A stretch of DNA of 64,000 nucleotides from Magnaporthiopsis rhizophila (GCA_003049465.1 PYSS01000157.1:1-64000), one strand, 5' to 3'. Counted from the stretch's first letter, positions 23,641-34,806 are shown. The notes: a model not told the origin generated them from the letters alone. A program made the numbers and translations.

Positions 23641-23775
23641 ATGAATACCTTACGCGCGTAATAGTACTTGTAAATAAAATTTTAACAGCATTTAAAGCTT
23701 CATGTTGTGAAAGTCGCTCCTTTTGGTAGGTGCAGCAGGTGGTGCGGAGGTGTACGTTTTATTTTGGGCCTCGTG
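23637..23775. repeat. Dispersed repeat, copy A
   Basis: About 139 bases match 58835-58973 in the same order. Shared blocks include AAAATTTTAACAGCA, GTCGCTCCTTTTGGTAGGTG and GTTTTATTTTGGGC, with mostly single-base differences between. Both copies end at TCGTG and both are preceded by A-rich sequence. It is probably the end of an old transposable element, class unknown; no coding capacity is visible. Confidence 0.75.
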
Positions 23776-24882
23776 CCTGGGTCAGTACCCTCGAACACAG
23801 CGTCTCAAAGAAACCCGCGGACGAGAACACTAGACGGGGAAACACCTGGTCTTCTGAAACATTGCTGCCCGTCAGCCCGCTGTCGCCCAACAAACGACGT
23901 CGAGTGGTTTCGTGCATTGACAGGCTCCCCCTTTTCTCGCGTGTGCTGGGATGACATGCGCGCCGCCTCCGCGCACACAGACACCGTATGTGCATGCAGA
24001 CCTATCCAAGCCGGGCAGCCAACTGTCAACCTGTCTGTCTGCTGCACATGTACCCGCAACCCAACGCCACCAGTGACTTTCTCGGTGACCTGCATACACA
24101 TACACTTCCCCTATCGGCTGCCTCCGCACTTGCGCTGCAACCTCGGCACCTGTCCCGCCGTCGCCATCACTCATCAAAATATTAGCGGTCAGCCAGGCCT
24201 AGACTACGACAGCCTGATTTATTAACAGCGCCCTCGCTGCTTCCACGTTGTCAGGCCTTGTCGCGCACGTGAAAAAGGAAGGCTCGGCGCAGCAACGCAA
24301 TCTCCTCATCTCGTGCTGCACGGCGATCATCCACTGGGCAAGGCCACCCCCATGAACCACGGTGTCTGCCCACCCCTGGTGGTGCAATCCAACGCAGACT
24401 TGTCCCCGACTGGCCCTGATCTGACACCCCCGCGACAAATCAGCGCTGAACCGGCTCGATCCGCTCCCGAGACGCTCGACCTCCTCACCACGACCGCACC
24501 GCACCACACGCAAAGGCCCCGAATCCCATGACCTCTTGCTCGCGCTCCTTCTGATCTCCCAAGAAGCAAAGAGTCTCGATTCTGCATGTCCAGTTCGCCA
24601 GCCCCGCCCGCACTCGACCGAGCCGACTGCCATTGCTTTTTGATCCGAAGTAGCCACGCCACCGAGCCCTTGCTAGACTGGGCCTGGGCCTTGACGCCAT
24701 CTCCTCGTGTTGTCCCCGGCTCGCACGCGTATGCCGGCCGCTCCTAAAATCGAAGTCGCATGCAGTAGGCGCGTCCTTGCCTCTCCGCCAGGGCTGCAAT
24801 ACCCAGCCCAAGAGCCTCTTGTTCGGGGGTCACCGGACCCGAAATCTCGCTAGAGCGCCGCGTTCCATTACACACACGCCGC

Positions 24883-27800
24883 ATGGCCGCCGATCAGCCG
24901 CGGGTGCTCCTCCAAAGCGCCCAGATGAGCAACTTCTCCTTTGCGCCGCAGCAGGCCTACCGGCAGCCAAGGGAAACACAAAAGAGTGCGCCAACCACCC
25001 AATCCCCGCCCCCCACACTCGCCTCGTGCTGCAATGTCGACATGCACTCCACTTGGGTTTATTCTGCGTGAGGCGCGTCGCCTGGAAGCTGGTGGGGGAG
25101 TGCAACGAGAGCCACAGACACGCTGGTTGCCAACGGGAAGGCTTGGGCTAACTATATACCATCACACCTTGCCAGACTATGTCTTCGTGGATGAGCACAA
25201 CCGCCATAAGCGGTTGAAGGGTAAGCAGAGCTTCACATCACCTGCCCCCAAGATACCAGGAGCCGACGCTGCCGGCCCTGTCTCTCATTCTTTTCTGTTT
25301 TATTTTTCCGGTCTGGGACACGGGATTATGCTCCAAAGCTAATTCGCATCAGTGATGAGGGCATGTGAGGGTTGCAGACGCGTACGTGACGACCTCTTCC
25401 TATGATTTCATCGAGGCTACGGCTCAGCCCGTTTTGCACCCTCGTCGCTTCGACACCCTGCATAAGATAACCTACCTTCCGGGCATGGGCCATACCCAAG
25501 GTGTTCTCGTGGAACAATTTCAACGACTTGACGGAAACTGACATCAAAATAACCGCAGAGGAAGATAAAATGCGACGCCGCAACCACGAATACGTGGCCC
25601 TGTTCGGCCTGCATCCGTCTCAAGCTGCATTGCGTTCGCCCGAACGGCCTTGATGGCACTTCTGCGGACGGCCAAGGATACGAGCTGCTACAGTCTGACT
25701 ACGATGATGCGTCGGCCCAGCCCGGCGCTGCATTGGCCCATGCTCCCGCAGATAGTCAGCAGCAACAGCAGCAGCAACAACAACAACAACAGCTCTTCAC
25801 GTCGGTTGCGCCGACCACATCCGCTAGCGAGGTATATACAACACAAAGCGCATATGGCGACTCGCCCAGCACAATTTACAATCCGTCTCGCTATGCAGAC
25901 ACGCGCTCGACGCATGGTGCTGCCCTCCAGTACACCAGCAACCCGGCTACCATTGGGCTTGCCGACCCGTCGTTTAGCTCCCCAGACGTCTTCCCAACGC
26001 CGCCAATGCAGCGGGCTACACGGTCGAACTCACCGCCCGACTCGTACTGCACTGACACCCAGGGCCAGGATCTCGCAGACCTCCTCGGCCCGCTGAAGCT
26101 CAACGAGGCTGGGACAGGTACGTTTCTGCACCAAGCAGATCTCGGGCTCTCCCGGCAATGATTTTACCGCCGGCGCCGGCCTATTCCCTCCACCAACCAG
26201 TATCTTGGCTAACATCCGTCACAGCGCCGTATCTCAACAACAAGATGCGCTCTAAGGAGCTGGAGGAAGAGCCAGTACTCGGTGATGATGACGAGTACAA
26301 AAGCTCGCTGCCGCCTCTGCTTTCTGGACCCGGACTCAAGATTCGGATCCCTCCTGAGCTTATGCCGGACGAGGAATCAGCCCTTCACTACTTTGATCTG
26401 TATTTCTCCCAAGTACACCCTTACGTGCCGGTCCTGGACAAGATAGCGTTTTACGACCAGTGGCACAACAACAGGGAGTCGATATCTCCCTTGGTTCTGG
26501 AAGCCATCTTTGCCATCGCAGGGCGGCTCGCGGACGACCCCGGGGATGGTCAACAATGGCTCGCGCTCGCAACCCGTCACCTGGACTCGTTCATGGACGT
26601 CCCTCGGATCAGCACCCTTCAAGCTCTACTGATAGTCTTGAAAGCGAGGGAAGCGGCGCCCAAGCGGGGCTACTACTATCGGTCCTGGATGTCTATCGTT
26701 CACTGTGTCCAGATGGGCAAGGATCTGGGATTGGACGAGCACTATTTGGACCATCAGGACGGTCATCCATGCGATTCCAGTCCGGCAGAGTGCTTGATGA
26801 AAACTCGGCTGTGGCAAACAATATTCGTGTGCGAGGTCATGATCGGCTCGCCTCAAGGTAAGGATTCAACTCCGGGAGCGGGGCGGCGGCAAGCAAGATG
26901 GCTAACACAGGATAACTATCAGGACGAACTGATCTTTCAGTGAAGGAAGACACAGTCGACTTGAGCGTACCACGCCTCGTTGCCGGCATCGATGAATCCG
27001 AGTACCATGTGTCTCGCAACCTGGCATATCTGACGCGGGTCGTTGCCAACGTGGCTCGCATGAACAGGACTTATGCACGCGTGAGGAGGAAGAACCCCCG
27101 CGAATGGGGGCTGGATACCGAGTTCGTCCAGCTTACGCCGCTCCTGCACGCATGGCTCAACGAGCTGCCTTCAGACCTCGCCGTCAGCTTCCCGCCTGAC
27201 GGCTCGTCGCCGTGGCTCGCCTCGCCGTTCATCGGGAACCTGCACTCATACCACTACCTCAGCGTCATCATGTTGCACCGGCCGCAGCTTCAATGTCTGG
27301 ACCCAACCAGTGGGGACGGCCAGTGGAAGCACCACATGCTCGTCTGCTACAACTCGGCCAAGTTTCTCTGCCGGCTGGAGGAGGCCGTGCTACGGGCCTT
27401 TGGTCTTGCTGGGTTGCAGTGCATGCAGCGCGGCATAAACTTTACGATATATGCCATTCTGACATGCATCGTCCTGCATCTGGTGAGTCGCGTTGCCCCG
27501 GCGCCACGGAGGTCACGACACCTTTGTCTCCTTGTCTTCACCTTGGACAGTTCATGTGCTAACAGTGGGGCTTCCAAGGTGGCCGTCACGTCTCCCGACC
27601 CTGACCTCAACTCGGACGCCCGCGAGTATTTCACACGACACATGCGCTTGCTGGAAAAGTGTATGGCGGCGTGGCCAATGCCAGACATGCAACGGCAGGT
27701 GGACGCGGTGCGCGAAGCCTTCTCGGCCGATACGCGGAAGCCATTTGTCCTGAAACCGAGCTTTCCGTACGGCAGCCCACATTCGACGTCGATGACGCCA

Positions 27801-28688
27801 CCGAGGTCGGCCGGCTCCCGGACGGCCGGTGGGCGTCAGCCAGGGATCGATACTCGGGCCCTCAGCCAGTTTACGCAGCAGCTCACGCCGCCCCGCCAGC
27901 AACCGCAGCATCATACCCACCAGCCTCCCCAGCATGTCAGTCACATGAGCCACCCAATCTCCCCTCCCATGTCCGCAGGCCCCAGCGATGGGACAGGAGA
28001 CTCGCCGCCCGCTGCCCAGGCCGCAGCCTTGATGTCGGGAGTGCCAAACTCACAGGCGCCTCGAATGACACCACAGCAATCTCTCCCTCTGGCGGATGCC
28101 ACCACCTGGAATCCGAGTCGCCTTTTTGAGTAAGTCCCCTTCCCCTGATTCCCGACCGGCTCAGGCCCAGGGACGCAAGCTGCTGGCTGTCATGAATGGT
28201 GTTGCTGACTCTGTGGATGAACAGCCAGTGGAACACGACCTTCGGTACGCCCCAGCCCCCGCCCCAGCCTCAGCATGTGTCCAGTGCTGGACCGAACACG
28301 TCTCTAAGTGGACTATCAGGTGCCCCCGAAGTGCCTACTCTCCAGGACATCCAGGCCGTGCAGGCGACCATGCCGAACAGCGTGCACCAGACGCCACCGC
28401 AGGCATACCCCACGCACGCCCCCGTCCAGACGTTTGTCACCCCCGCCATGTGGCAGGAGTCGGTGGCAAGCGTCTACGAGGGCGGGCTGAAGCGGGCCTG
28501 GGACTACGACGCAACCAGTCTATCTTTGGCGAAGCACCGGTGAGATGCCCCCGCATCCATGCGGTTGGCAATCGGTTCTCGACCACGACAGTTACGATGC
28601 CCATGATTACCTGCCGGAATCGGTGGACCTGCAACGGCCTCAGCCGCATTATGATATCGACTCACGATTTCCAACCTCTCTCCCTTGA
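24883..28688 (+). CDS. Zn(II)2Cys6 fungal transcription factor with fungal_trans middle homology domain
   Basis: I reconstruct nine exons: 24883-24985, 25176-25220, 25353-25381, 25559-26117, 26225-26857, 26923-27482, 27579-28129, 28225-28539 and 28592-28688, giving 963 aa. After a Gln-rich start, the segment DEHNRHKRLK leads into the zinc cluster ACEGCRRRKIKC...PCSACIRLKLHC (spacing C2C6C9C2C6C). This cluster is split over two exons, with the first two Cys on a 29-nt exon. A 12-residue Gln tract follows. The middle homology region spans roughly residues 260-600 (HYFDLYFSQVHPYVPVLDK, WMSIVHCVQMGKDLGL). The C-terminus is Pro/Gln/Ser-rich. The first exon-intron junction (donor GTGCGC) and the last 52-nt intron are the weakest. 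I cannot name the target pathway; it is not obviously XlnR, FacB or AmyR by its zinc cluster. Confidence 0.85.
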
Positions 28689-29408
28689 TACCCAAAGATC
28701 CATGTACCTCCTCTGTCCCGTGCTCAACCCTCCTTGACTCTGACATGCAAATGTCTTTTTCTTCTTTCTGAGAACGGATCGTATTTTCTTTATTCGGTTT
28801 CCACTTGTTCATATTTTTTGTTTTATGCGAGTTGCTGTTTTTTGTCGATCGTCAACTTTAACTGGCAGATATGTAAGGGAAAAGCGCTGTGGTTAGTGTT
28901 AAGAGTACTAGGGCCTTCTATCTTTGGGTATGTGTCAGTCATTTGGTTTGGTTTTGGTTCGGTATCCGCTTACTTAAGGGTTGGCAACGACCTGGATTTC
29001 TGATTTAGAAGAACTACATACACCATTTCTTTTGGCACATGGGACTCACATCCTCTTTTCGTTAATTCTCTTCAAGGCTTTTCGACTGGCGACGCAAGCT
29101 CGAACTCGGATTTTCACGACGTATGCTGGGCGTCGTCGCATCCATGGCGCGAAGGCCGGTATATACCCCCGTTTTGGTTCAGGGTTTGTAAAAGCATCGG
29201 GTGTAGCACCATTACATTACAATTTGTGCGTGTGTGGCGTGCTGCACAACGGAGGAAGGACGCGCAAACGACCGAGACAGGAGATGAAATCAGTTTGATG
29301 CCACATGGAAAGCAGATAGAGCCTGCAGGCTGCTCCACGGCGTCAACCGTATAAATAAGACACAATTTTTTCTGGAACATGTTGTTGACGTCTCGCCGCT
29401 AGAGCCTC
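28689..29408. other. Convergent spacer after the Zn2Cys6 factor
   Basis: This stretch holds the 3' flanks of two converging genes, T-rich near 28750-28860. No gene is supported. Confidence 0.6.
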
Positions 29409-30426
29409 TCAGGTCGAGGGCCGGCGGGAAATAGCGGCGGCGACCAAGTCCCACACCCAGGCCTCGCGGGCGTCGCGACGGGAATTGTGCTGGATACTGA
29501 AGTTGGTTGGTGGACGGCTCAGCAGAGAGCGAGCTGCAGAGGCCGGCCCGGGGCGAACAACGTAGTTGACAATCCCAAGGCGCGCCCTCGTGGGGACCAT
29601 GCTGGCCACGGGGACACGGGTAACGCGAGGCTTGCCGATGAGGCTGATGGTGGTGATCTCGAGGCTGGTAGTGTCGGTCACGTTGGCCGCGAACCTCTTC
29701 AGCAGCTCCTTGCTCTGCCTCGCGAACGGAGGGAGCGGCAGATGGATGAATGCGACAAACGGCGCCGTGGAAAGGTAGACAAAGACAAAAGGCACCAGAC
29801 CAGAAAGCACGGCTGCGGGTCAGAAGGAGATTACGGTGGGTTCACGGGGCTGGCTGTTAGCAGAGGCCAGCCGGCCGGAGAGAGGAGGGCGGGGGGGACG
29901 GGGTTGACGAACCGGCACCGGCTTTCAGCAGCGCCTCACTGTCGCCCCCAGAGTCCCGCAGGTATGCCGGTGCGACGGCGAGACAGAAGAAGACGCAGAT
30001 GAAGAGCGTGCCCAGCCTAAGGCAGGCCAGGAACGTGATGCGGGCCGTGGAGCCGTGGTAGATGAGCAGCCGGGCGGGGATCGGAAGCCGCGGCTGAGGT
30101 GGACCCTTTGGGCTGCTCGACCCGGGCCTTGATGATGGTGATCGCGATGGTGATGGTGATGACGGCGGGGTGGACAGCGAGCGTGACCTCGTGTTTAGTG
30201 CATGACGAGCCGAGAGAGGCCGTGGCGGCGGCGGAACTACCGGGACGGGGATCAGGGCGGTTGCGGCAGTGCATATGACGGGTCTCAACGAGCGGTTGAC
30301 ATTTTGAAACAAACAATAACTGCCCGGGCGAGCGAGTGAGCGCAGAAACCGACTGCCTCCGGGTGCCAGTGACGGCGGGTAACGTCCGAGGGCAATCAGC
30401 ACGGCGACTGCGCGAGTTTTCAGCAT
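29409..30426 (-). CDS. Predicted mitochondrial inner-membrane protein, TMEM186/223-like
   Basis: Minus-strand exons 29919-30426 and 29409-29812 (intron 106 nt, with GCTAAC branch site) give 303 aa. The first 110 residues are Arg/Pro/Ser-rich with almost no acidic residues, like a mitochondrial presequence. Two hydrophobic helices follow: ITFLACLRLGTLFICVFFC at about residues 130-155, and AVLSGLVPFVFVYLSTAPFV starting right after the exon junction. The C-terminal part contains LEITTISLIGKPRVTRV and ends DAREAWVWDLVAAAI. The YHGSTARITFL motif before the first helix is, from memory, typical of this fungal family, which I associate with small two-helix TMEM-type mitochondrial proteins. Function is not known to me. 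The next gene on the same strand lies 297 bp upstream. Confidence 0.78.
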
Positions 30427-30723
30427 CGTTGGCGTGTGTATGTGACTGCCTAGGCAGTGTTGAGCTCTCCCGCGAGTGAAACCAGTTGCACACTCACACA
30501 GGCCGATTCAGTGGGTGGGGCTGAAATTACGGGCATTCGGCCGGTTACGTCCACGCTACAAATAAGACGAGGACACAATCAACTCAACTCCTCATACGCC
30601 ATGAACTATAATACATACGAGAGTATCCCCCGTGTTGTGTCTTATACGAATCCACAAGGACCAGACTAGGTATAAGTGCATTCATTCGCCTTACCGAGAG
30701 TATCCCGTATATCGCCGAACCCC

Positions 30724-31471
30724 CTACGAGGTCTTTTTGGCGAGCCAGCCCATCCACTCGTCCGCGGACCATCCTGAGCTCACCTCGGCCGCAACGACGC
30801 CGTCGAACACGACGGTGGGGCTGACGTGCACGCCCACCAGGCGCGCCATCTTGATGATCACCTTGAGGTCGTCGGTCGTCCCGTTGCCGGCGTTGAGCGC
30901 GCCGTCCGGGCCGGGCCGGTCCGGCACGGCCAGGAGGGCGTACACGTCGTCCTCGGCCACGCCCGCGCTGTCGGCGGCGAGGCGGGCGAGGCGGCGGTAG
31001 GTCTGGTTCCGCGTCTCGCTTACGACGCTGACGTCGAAGAAGTCCTTTTGCGCCGCGAACAGCGCCTGGGAAAAATCCCAGAAGCGCGACGGCGCGAGCC
31101 GCAGCACCGCCACGGCCGCCTCGTGCGTGAGCGTGCTGGACGGGTGCCACGGCTGCACCTGCTGCCGGAATATGATCTGGACCTTGGAGCCCAGCTGCGG
31201 GTCCTTGCGCAGCGCCGGAGCCACGTCGTGTGCGATCGTGGCGAACATCTCTGTAAGGCAGAATCCGTCAGTAGATAAATCTTTCTCCGTCTCATATTTG
31301 CTGCTCCTGGCAAAATAGGCCTTCATTATAGACGCGGGCGGACGCACTTGCCGAGAATGGACACACAAAGTCCAAGAACAACTCCGCGGTGTGGACCGCC
31401 TGCTGGCCGCCGCTGGCAGCCACGTCTCCGAGGGGAAGACGGTGGCCGCTAAACTTTGGAGGTAGAGCCAT
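30724..31471 (-). CDS. DsbA / kappa-GST-like thioredoxin-fold protein
   Basis: Minus-strand exons 31348-31471 and 30724-31250 give 216 aa. The start MALPPKFSGHRLPLG leads to a strand and then the active-site position DFVCPFSAKM, which is created by splicing (donor GTGCGT, acceptor TTACAG, 97-nt intron). DsbA has CxxC here; this protein has Cys-Pro-Phe-Ser, so it is a one-cysteine version as in kappa-class glutathione transferases and fungal DsbA-like proteins. Other fold marks are FRQQVQPWHPSS and the cis-proline loop VHVSPTVVFDG near residue 185. It lacks a signal peptide, so it is probably cytosolic. It may act on glutathione conjugates or disulfides; the substrate is unknown. Confidence 0.85.
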
Positions 31472-31783
31472 TGTGTCTTGATGTTCGTTTTTTTGATGCC
31501 TTCCGCCGTTGTTGCTGATGGTGGTTGTGTTGTTTAGCACTGGGGAGTGTTGCATGTGAGAGGAGTAACCTGAGTGTCGCTTCCTGTCTGTCGTCATATG
31601 TCGCCCGCCGTTCAACTGCCCCGCGTTCGAGCTCGCGCTACCTTCACAGAATTGCAGCAGCACAATCACCCGCAACTTAAGAGACACAAATAAATCAACA
31701 ACAGCGTTGCATTGGTTTATTCCGCTATTTTTGGGGGAAAGTAGATCTAGAAGCTCGATCCTGCAGAACCAATGACTGACTAT
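31472..31783. promoter_or_regulatory. Spacer upstream of the DsbA-like gene
   Basis: These 312 bases separate two minus-strand genes and hold the DsbA-like promoter plus the 3' flank of the oxygenase. Nothing specific is seen. Confidence 0.5.
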
Positions 31784-33030
31784 CTATCCAACCGTGTTCT
31801 TGGCCACCACGCCCCGCGCGAACTCGCCAAAGCTGACGCCGTTGCGTATGTCGACCAAATCGCTCAGGTTGGGCTGCGTGAACACGGCGAGCGTGTTGCG
31901 TGCAACCCTTCCGCCAGCCGCTGCCCCCCGGACGAAGTGAGGCACCGCCTTGAACTTTCCTTCGGTGATCCTCTCGAGCGCCTCGCCCGTCTGGAACGCG
32001 ATGCAGTCGCGCGGGATCTTGACCTGCACCGTCTCACCCGTCCGCGACCGGATGTAGAGCCCGGCGGCCGGGTCCGGAGATGCCGCCAGCTCCTCAAGCG
32101 GTCCCGGCGTCGAGCTCGGCAGGGACTCCGGCTTGAGCGTCGTCTCATCCACAAACATGGCCGACGTCAGCCCAGTGAGGCAGCCATGGTCCAGATGGGT
32201 GGCGCACCAGTCGTCACCGTCGGCAGAAGCATCCGCCGCCTCCCCGCCCCGGCTCGGATAGTAGTGCAGCAGACGAGCCTTGGTCGTCGTCGACGTCTTG
32301 ACCATTTTCTCTAGGTAACCAGCCGGGTACCCAGAAATCTCGCCGGCGGCGAAGCGGTCGCAGGCCTCAGCCACCAGGACAGCCACGTCGATGATCACGC
32401 GGCAGAGCGCCTCGACGGCTGCCTGGAAGCCCGGGAGCACCGCCTCATCGGGCCACACGTTGGGCGATAGGTACTCGGGGAAGCTATCAACCGTGTAGCC
32501 GTCGGCGGGGGCCGCACTAGCTAGAGATGGGTCTACATAGAAGGCGCAGTTGGCGTAAAAAGAACCCTTGAGCGTGTCAATCTGCCCATTCTTGAGCGTC
32601 TCCTTGCCAAGAGACCAGCCGGTCAGGTACTTGGCCGGCGCATTTTCCAGCTTGGCTGGCATAGCAGCCACAGTCAGCGACCAGTCACGGATATCATATG
32701 GAAGCGCAGGGCAGCCTACCGAGCTCTTCATGAGGCAAGTTGCCAAGGTGCGATGACAAAGACAGCACTTGTTTCCTCAGCTCATGGAAGTGATGAGGGA
32801 CATCCTTGACAACGAGAATACCAAGAGAGTCCGGTCCAAAGGCACGCTGCAACGTCTCGAACGACACGGTCCCTATAAGGCCCAAAATCCGGAGGAAATC
32901 AAATGCCCCCGAAAAGTCAACACCGGCCGGCCTAAAAGATAGTCGCAGAAGAACAAGGGCGCATGCTGGAGTGCAGACCTTGCCTCAGATCTTCCAGAGA
33001 CACCGTAACAGCCTGTGCTACTGGGGCCAT
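31784..33030 (-). CDS. 2-oxoglutarate/Fe(II)-dependent oxygenase, isopenicillin N synthase-like fold
   Basis: Minus-strand exons 32979-33030, 32720-32872 and 31784-32655 (introns 106 and 64 nt) give 358 aa. The N-terminal part has LGILVVKDVP, followed by TGWSLGKETLKNGQIDTLKG. The iron site shows His-X-Asp in THLDHGCLTGL (about residue 230), a distal His in KAVPHFVRG, and an Arg for 2-oxoglutarate in GRVARNTLAVF. This is the non-haem iron dioxygenase layout. It is a widespread fungal protein with no assigned substrate. No biosynthetic cluster surrounds it, so a housekeeping or stress role is more likely than secondary metabolism. The 5' exon is small (52 nt) but gives MAPVAQAVTVSLEDLRQ and the family joint QGTVSFETL. 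Cytosolic location is likely. Confidence 0.85.
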
Positions 33031-33053
33031 GGAGATAACAGGGTGGGTAGCTT

Positions 33054-33108
<55 letters not shown>

Positions 33109-33113
33109 AAAAN

Positions 33114-33146
<33 letters not shown>

Positions 33147-33765
33147 TGAAAAAAAAAGAAGATGGTCGGTTATGAGCGGGTCACCAAGTCTGCGTCGAGT
33201 AGTGGCTCTCTCTTGGTGTCGAGGTATGGATGGATGGGTGTGTGAAAGGGACGAAAGCTTGTTGCCTAGGTACAAGAAGGGGAAAGTCGATCGACCTATT
33301 CCGATCAAATGGTGTTTGTCTACACCCTAAATGCCGCCCACCCCCCTCTTTCGCTTGTCTGATGTCTCTGAGCAGAAGAAGAGTGCTCCTGGGCTGGACA
33401 AGGGATACCCCCCGAACAACCTGTTTAATTTCTCTCGGAGTCGGCTGATGGGGCCATCTTAGCACTAACCCCGCGGCACGGCCAGAGCAGAAGCAGGCAC
33501 ACGGCGCACTGTGGGCTCCGTTTGTTAGTAAAGTGTGGATACCTTTTTCCCAATGGACACCTGGGTACTTATACACATAACGGGGGTCGCGGTACCTCAC
33601 AAGCTTGGACCCACCTCGCGGATGTGGAGGAGTGGGGACGAGAGCCGCTCGGGCAGGTACCTCGCGCGGGCGGCGGTGTCCCGCAAGCGTGCAAAGAAAC
33701 CTGAGAAGGAGGTCCGCCTGCACTGCACGCAAAACCACGGATTCTCTCTCACATCTCCCGTCACA
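33031..33765. promoter_or_regulatory. Divergent spacer between the oxygenase and FRG1
   Basis: This region contains the two divergent promoters and a long A tract (33056-33144) with an N. No gene is supported. Confidence 0.55.
33056..33144. repeat. Poly-A tract of about 89 bases with one N
   Basis: A nearly pure A run, broken by a G at 33096 and an N at 33113. It starts 26 bases upstream of the oxygenase ATG (on the other strand). Its true length is uncertain because of the N. Confidence 0.9.
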
Positions 33766-34642
33766 ATGGTTAAGCCTTTGACTTTCAAAGGGGACAAGAA
33801 GCCCAAAAAGAGAAAGCGGACCGACGAAGAGTCGCAGGCCCGGAAGCAGCAGGCCGCTGCCCAGACGCAGGTCGATGACGAGGACGCGTCCAATGACGAC
33901 AGTTGGGTGTCGGCCGAAGCCATTGGCGATGTAGCCGGCCCGATAATGTTCGTCCTACCGACGGAGCCACCCACGGCACTGGCCTGCGACGCCAACGGCA
34001 AGGTCTTCACGCTCGCTATCGAGAATATCGTCGACGGGAACCCGACCAGCGCCGAACCCCACGACGTGCGTCAGGTCTGGGTCGCCAACAAGGTCGCCGG
34101 CACCGAGAACTTCCGCTTCAAGGGCCACCATGGAAAGTAAGTCTGCAATACCCTGCATGCCCGCACCTGCGCTCGCCCCTTGCCCCCGCTAACCGCGCGC
34201 CTGGCACAGATATATGGGCTGCGACAAGTTGGGAATGCTGTCCGCAACCGCCGATGCCGTGTCACCACTGGAGTCCTTCGTTCTTATCCCGACCCCCGAC
34301 TCCCCAGCCACGTTTCAGGTCCAGACACTGCGCGAAACCTTTGTGGCAGTCAAGCAGAACTCCACTGCCAAAGCTGGCCCTGAGGTTCGGGGCGATGGCT
34401 CCGAGATCTCGTTCGAGACAACGCTACGCATCCGCATGCAGGCTCGCTTCAAGCCGCGGATAAAGGTTTCCAAGGAGGAGAAGGCTCGCGAAAGGATCAG
34501 CCGGAGGGAGCTGGAGGAGGCCATAGGGAGGCGACTTGAAGACGACGAGGTTAAGGTGCTGAAGCGCGCCAGGAGGGAAGGCGACTATCACGAACGACTC
34601 TTGGACTTCAAGGTCAAGAACAAGCACGACAAGTATGGCTAG
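33766..34642 (+). CDS. FRG1-like nuclear protein (beta-trefoil/fascin-like)
   Basis: Exons 33766-34136 and 34210-34642 (intron 73 nt) give 267 aa. The protein matches FRG1, a nucleolar and actin-bundling protein linked to RNA processing. A basic nuclear-localisation segment KKPKKRKR lies at residues 12-19. The fascin-like beta-trefoil starts near residue 45 (GPIMFVLPTEPPTALACDA) and contains the junction GHHGKYMGCDKLGMLSA. The C-terminal basic helix includes SRRELEEAIGRRLEDDEV and the tail DFKVKNKHDKYG. ATG 33766 is the only suitable start. Family call is firm; the role in fungi is inferred from animal FRG1. It converges on the WDR89-like gene, 283 bp apart. Confidence 0.93.
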
Positions 34643-34760
34643 AGGGGTCTGGCGCGCTCACCGATTAGTGGCGGGCCGGGCTTTTGAGATTCGCGGTGGG
34701 GTCTATGAAACTGGCAGCTCGTCTCCGAAAATTGACGTAAAGCTTTTCATAATAATTGTT

Positions 34761-34762
<2 letters not shown>

Positions 34763-34806
<44 letters not shown>
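34763..34806. repeat. 44-base T run between convergent FRG1 and WDR89-like genes
   Basis: A pure T tract lies in the short shared 3' spacer. Its length makes the assembly length uncertain. Confidence 0.9.

Larger units (their letters stand above)
22353..24882. other. 2.5-kb divergent spacer between CIA2 and the Zn2Cys6 factor, with a repeat insertion
   Basis: This is the longest internal gene-free stretch. It contains a pyrimidine-rich CIA2 upstream region, an A-rich block with an N at 23558, and one copy of a dispersed repeat (23637-23775). About 1.1 kb then leads to the transcription factor start. The open frames here lack domains and orthologue-like features. Long upstream regions are common for regulatory genes. 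Confidence 0.6.

Noticed and set aside
23707..24225. 172-codon frame next to the dispersed repeat
   Set aside because: It begins inside the repeat and has no recognisable domain; the Cys-rich look comes from local base composition.
24883..28688. Naming the Zn2Cys6 factor as FacB, XlnR or AmyR
   Set aside because: Its zinc cluster (ACEGCRRRKIKCDAATTNTWPC) does not match what I recall of those regulators, so I leave it unnamed.
31784..33030. The 2OG-Fe(II) oxygenase as part of a secondary-metabolite cluster
   Set aside because: Neighbours (DsbA-like, TMEM-type, FRG1, WD40) include no synthase, P450 or dedicated transporter, so a cluster is not supported.
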